A DNA stretch of 8,431 nt from a bacterium (lineage in GTDB: Bacteria > Patescibacteriota > Minisyncoccia > Phycocordibacterales > Phycocordibacteraceae), in contig JAJXVZ010000023.1 in NCBI GenBank assembly GCA_021781865.1, positions 1 through 8,431 of the forward strand. The letters are read 5' to 3'. Below the pieces are notes generated by a model. It did no database searches. It was not told the DNA's origin and was given only the letters and a program-made list of their open reading frames with translations. Each line of letters opens with the position of its first letter. The first letter of the stretch is position 1. The translations under genes were made by a program, and so were the position numbers. Of the stretch, positions 6,574-8,431 are shown piece after piece.

Positions 6574-7701
6574 TTATAACCCAAGTCGGAAACCGTGTTT
6601 TCTGGACGAGGGAGATTCTACGTGGGTCTTGCGGGTAACGTCACTTCCTTCCAAATTCAAATTGGGTGTAGTCGACGCAGTAGTTGTGGTAGCAAAGGTT
6701 TGTATTTTAAGTTTGGCGGCTGCACGAGTGAGTACATCAAGACGTGCTGTGGCAGAGAGAGAATCATGAAACACTCTGGACGCACCGTTTTGGTCGTGTT
6801 GTGTAAGTAACACCTGTCCCTGTGCGGCAAGTGCGGCGGCATTCGCAAGCGCATCGCGTGCGCTCGCTGAACTCGCGGAATCGAGCGTGCTCGAGGCGGT
6901 GTCTATAATGGCCGCGGAATCACGCAATGCTGCGTTCACTGCGTCTTGCAGATCCTGCATATTTTCTTGATTTCTAACTGACCATACACGTATTTGAGAT
7001 GATGTAGCTTGAACGGTGTCTTTTATTTGAGCATTTGCAAGCAAGGTTATCTGGGCCTGAATGGCGACCTGGAGATGCGCGGTTGCGCCTGAACCATGCG
7101 AGTGTTTGTTCATCAGGGTAAGCACATTTTCATATGCCGCGAGTTGGGCCGCAAAATCCGTCGCAAGCAAGTCCGCTGCAGTCGGACTCTGTGAACGTTC
7201 GTGCGTTATCGTTGTTATCGCGTTATTCGCATTTTTCATGAAATTTGTGGCAAGTGCGGCTTCTGTTGTAGTTCCGAGTCTATTTTCGTTGGCGAGTATC
7301 GCAGCTTCGTTGATACGCCGTTCTGCGAATTTCATTTGTAGCGATGCCCGTGCTTCTGGTGAAGCTGCGAGCGCTATTTGGATAGGTTCGATCAAAGCAG
7401 TTTTTATCGGGTACAGGACATTGCCGGGGAGTACTCCTTCCGCCGCATACGCAATACCGCCTGAAAAGAGCACTAGGGTTAATATGACCGCCGTGACGAT
7501 GCTTATTGGTCGACGCAAATACGCAAACAGCTTATCAGTAAGTACTACATAGCGTGTTCGTTTCGGCAGTACAGACGGCTCTCGGACCGGTTTCATGATT
7601 GCGTATTCACGTAGCAAAGAACGAATTTTTCCGCGCTCGTTTTCCGTGAGCGTGACATGTGCTCCAGTTTCCTTGATGAGTTTTATCAAATTAGGTTTCA
7701 T
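6574..7701 (-). CDS. DUF5667-like single-pass membrane protein, putative anti-sigma factor
   Basis: A 375-residue protein whose ATG (7701-7699) overlaps the stop of the sigma gene as ATGA, so translation is probably coupled; a TTG at 7725 would add eight residues and is less likely. Layout: a basic cytoplasmic segment of ~64 residues that could bind the sigma factor, one membrane helix (about 65-85) ending in AYAAEG, then a large outside part. The segment just after the membrane (GVLPGNVLYPIKTALIEPIQ, about 89-108) and SPEARASLQMKFAERRINEA match the DUF5667 style commonly found next to sigma factors. The rest is rich in Ala, Gln and Asn, mostly helical, probably coiled coil, with a Ser/Thr-rich tail (TTTTASTTP). 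It has no cysteine, so it lacks the zinc anti-sigma motif (HxxxCxxC). The anti-sigma role is inferred from gene order and topology. AYA-A could be a signal peptidase site. Confidence 0.82.
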   Translation of the reverse strand: MKPNLIKLIKETGAHVTLTENERGKIRSLLREYAIMKPVREPSVLPKRTRYVVLTDKLFAYLRRPISIVTAVILTLVLFSGGIAYAAEGVLPGNVLYPIKTALIEPIQIALAASPEARASLQMKFAERRINEAAILANENRLGTTTEAALATNFMKNANNAITTITHERSQSPTAADLLATDFAAQLAAYENVLTLMNKHSHGSGATAHLQVAIQAQITLLANAQIKDTVQATSSQIRVWSVRNQENMQDLQDAVNAALRDSAAIIDTASSTLDSASSASARDALANAAALAAQGQVLLTQHDQNGASRVFHDSLSATARLDVLTRAAAKLKIQTFATTTTASTTPNLNLEGSDVTRKTHVESPSSRKHGFRLGL

Positions 7702-8237
7702 ATAATTATGTGGGCCTTCACGCAAAGCTCTTTTAGCCGTGCGAGCGCGCGATGGATGCGTACCGACACTACATTCTCAGAGACATCGAGCAGTGTCGCG
7801 ATTTCTTTCATAGAAAGGCCGTCAATATAACGCATCGTGAGTGCCACACGATATGTATCTGGCAATTCCTTGATAAGAGTGCGAACTTTCTTGAGGGTGA
7901 TATCGTCATCGAGTCGATCTTCTTTCTCAGAACGACTCCCGACAGCGATAAGGGGATTCAACTCGGAAGCGGAATTTTCGAGCAAAGAATCGAGAGATTG
8001 CTCTTTTACGCGACGATATTCGTCAATAATGAGATTGTTGAGTATTCTATATAAAAAGCTCTTCCAGTGTTGCACCTCGTTTCCCTCTTGGATGTAATTC
8101 CATGCCTTAAGGAACGCATCTTGGATAAGATCTTTTGCACGCTCACGGTTTGAGACGCGAAAAAATGCATGTCGGAATAGAGCGTCGGCATATTCGTCGA
8201 ACGCCTTGAGAAACGCGTCTTCATACGGCTGTTTCAT
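7698..8237 (-). CDS. ECF-type RNA polymerase sigma factor
   Basis: A 179-residue sigma-70-family factor of the extracytoplasmic-function class, directing RNA polymerase to a specific promoter set. Region 2 spans about 16-82 with DLIQDAFLKAW (36-46) and WKSFLYRILNNLIIDEYRR (58-76), covering core binding and -10 recognition. A linker rich in Ser, Glu and Asp follows. Region 4 (about 117-170) has LPDTYRVALTMRYIDGLS, then the helix-turn-helix MKEIATLLDVSENVVSVRIH (143-162) for the -35 element. Regions 1 and 3 are absent, as usual for ECF factors. The frame extends up to an ATG at 8303, but the ATG at 8237 is chosen because it alone has a strong ribosome binding site (GAGGG, eight bases upstream) and gives the typical ECF length. 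It is followed directly by its membrane partner gene through an ATGA overlap, the usual sigma/anti-sigma order. Autoregulation is likely but not shown. Confidence 0.95.
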   Translation of the reverse strand: MKQPYEDAFLKAFDEYADALFRHAFFRVSNRERAKDLIQDAFLKAWNYIQEGNEVQHWKSFLYRILNNLIIDEYRRVKEQSLDSLLENSASELNPLIAVGSRSEKEDRLDDDITLKKVRTLIKELPDTYRVALTMRYIDGLSMKEIATLLDVSENVVSVRIHRALARLKELCVKAHIII

Positions 8238-8245
8238 GATAGAAA

Positions 8246-8250
8246 CCCTC
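8246..8250 (-). promoter_or_regulatory. ribosome binding site that fixes the sigma factor start
   Basis: On the - strand GAGGG stands eight bases before the ATG at 8237-8235. The upstream in-frame ATG codons (8303, 8270, 8267) have no such site. This makes 8237 the best start and the region to its right a leader/promoter region. Confidence 0.7.
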
Positions 8251-8308
8251 AATTGGGCTTTCTGCATCATACGCCAATTAAGAGGTGCTGTCGTAGTTTG
8301 CATGGGTA

Positions 8309-8340
8309 AATTAGAGAGGCTCTCTTATACTAATTAGAGA
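8309..8340. repeat. direct repeat AATTAGAGA, two copies 23 bases apart
   Basis: The nonamer occurs at 8309-8317 and 8332-8340, start to start 23 bases, about two helical turns. The copies bracket the 13-bp palindrome and the possible -10 hexamer, so one regulator bound on one face of the DNA could cover the promoter. Chance cannot be excluded in AT-rich DNA. Confidence 0.4.
8313..8325. repeat. 13-bp palindrome (AGAGAG G CTCTCT), possible operator
   Basis: Six-base arms flank a single central base. The loop is too short for a hairpin in RNA, so a protein-binding site is the better reading. It sits in the leader/promoter region of the sigma factor operon, directly beside the TATAAG hexamer. 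Confidence 0.4.
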
Positions 8341-8351
8341 CGCGCAAATGC

Positions 8352-8368
8352 ACGTTTTCTTACGTTTT
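8352..8368. repeat. direct repeat ACGTTTT, two copies with 10-base period
   Basis: ACGTTTT occurs at 8352-8358 and 8362-8368, separated by CTT, exactly one helical turn apart. It contributes to the phased A/T tracts upstream of the sigma operon and may be a regulator or curvature element. Confidence 0.35.
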
Positions 8369-8431
8369 TTCTGTAATCCGAATAAAAAAGTTTACGAAAA
8401 TCATAGGACGTATTATGGTGTAGAGGACCGT

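Larger units (their letters stand above)
8304..8431 (-). promoter_or_regulatory. upstream region of the sigma/anti-sigma operon, probable promoter
   Basis: No convincing gene lies here. Read on the - strand it has a TATAAG (8329-8324) that could be a -10 box; the hexamer at 17-base spacing (TGCATT) is a poor -35. A GCGTCT (8344-8339) could be the -10 of an ECF promoter but a good ECF -35 (GGAAC-like) was not found. Upstream are A/T tracts at 8355-8358, 8365-8370, 8384-8389 and 8397-8400, spaced roughly by helical turns, which may bend the DNA or act as an UP-like element. The exact promoter is not resolved. Confidence 0.35.

Noticed and set aside
6585..6600. CGGAAACCG as a terminator hairpin for the convergent genes
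   Set aside because: The stem is only three base pairs and no T run follows on either strand.
7061..7552. A 163-residue open frame on the + strand opposite the anti-sigma candidate
   Set aside because: It is antisense to an Ala/Gln-rich coding region, which leaves few stops on the opposite strand; its translation has no recognisable motif and no ribosome binding site was noted.
8238..8303. An N-terminal extension of the sigma factor from the ATG at 8303
   Set aside because: The extra 22 residues do not look like ECF region 2 and no ribosome binding site precedes 8303, 8270 or 8267, while 8237 has GAGGG at eight bases.
8365..8390. TTTTTT ... AAAAAA as an intrinsic terminator
   Set aside because: The stem would contain almost only A-T pairs; there is no GC-rich part, so it is better read as phased A/T tracts.

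Overview
The window looks like a piece of a chromosome from an uncultured Candidate Phyla Radiation / Patescibacteria-type bacterium (Parcubacteria-like). This is an inference. It rests on the gene style (an ECF sigma factor coupled to a DUF5667-like membrane protein, a kinase with an N-terminal 7TM-like sensor, tightly packed genes, few strong Shine-Dalgarno sites) and on ordinary use of the standard genetic code. No rRNA, tRNA, CRISPR array or insertion sequence was seen. Six protein genes fill almost all of it; the first is cut by the left edge.

Left block, + strand (2-4667): four genes packed like an operon, with gaps of 3, 1 and 6 bases. They are a ThiF/E1-like adenylyltransferase (5' partial), an FMN nitroreductase-like enzyme, a class I SAM-dependent methyltransferase with an unassigned N-terminal domain, and a multi-pass membrane histidine kinase. 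The first two match, as separate polypeptides, the two halves of the ThiF-nitroreductase fusion family I recall from Mycobacterium Rv1355c ('MoeY'). The set reads as activate / oxidise or reduce / methylate / sense, so a small-molecule modification and sensing cassette is a reasonable hypothesis. No product, precursor or response regulator is visible.

Middle (4668-6567): a 115-base spacer with an 8-bp inverted repeat and an AGGA ribosome binding site, then a complete half-size ABC exporter (TM domain plus ATPase) on the same strand. It could export a product of the cassette or be an independent exporter.

Right block, - strand (6574-8237): an ECF sigma factor overlaps a single-pass DUF5667-like putative anti-sigma factor by ATGA, so the two are probably translationally coupled. 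This pair converges on the ABC gene with only 6 bases between stop codons. Its upstream region (8238-8431) holds a short palindrome, two direct-repeat pairs and phased A/T tracts, which would suit a regulated promoter.
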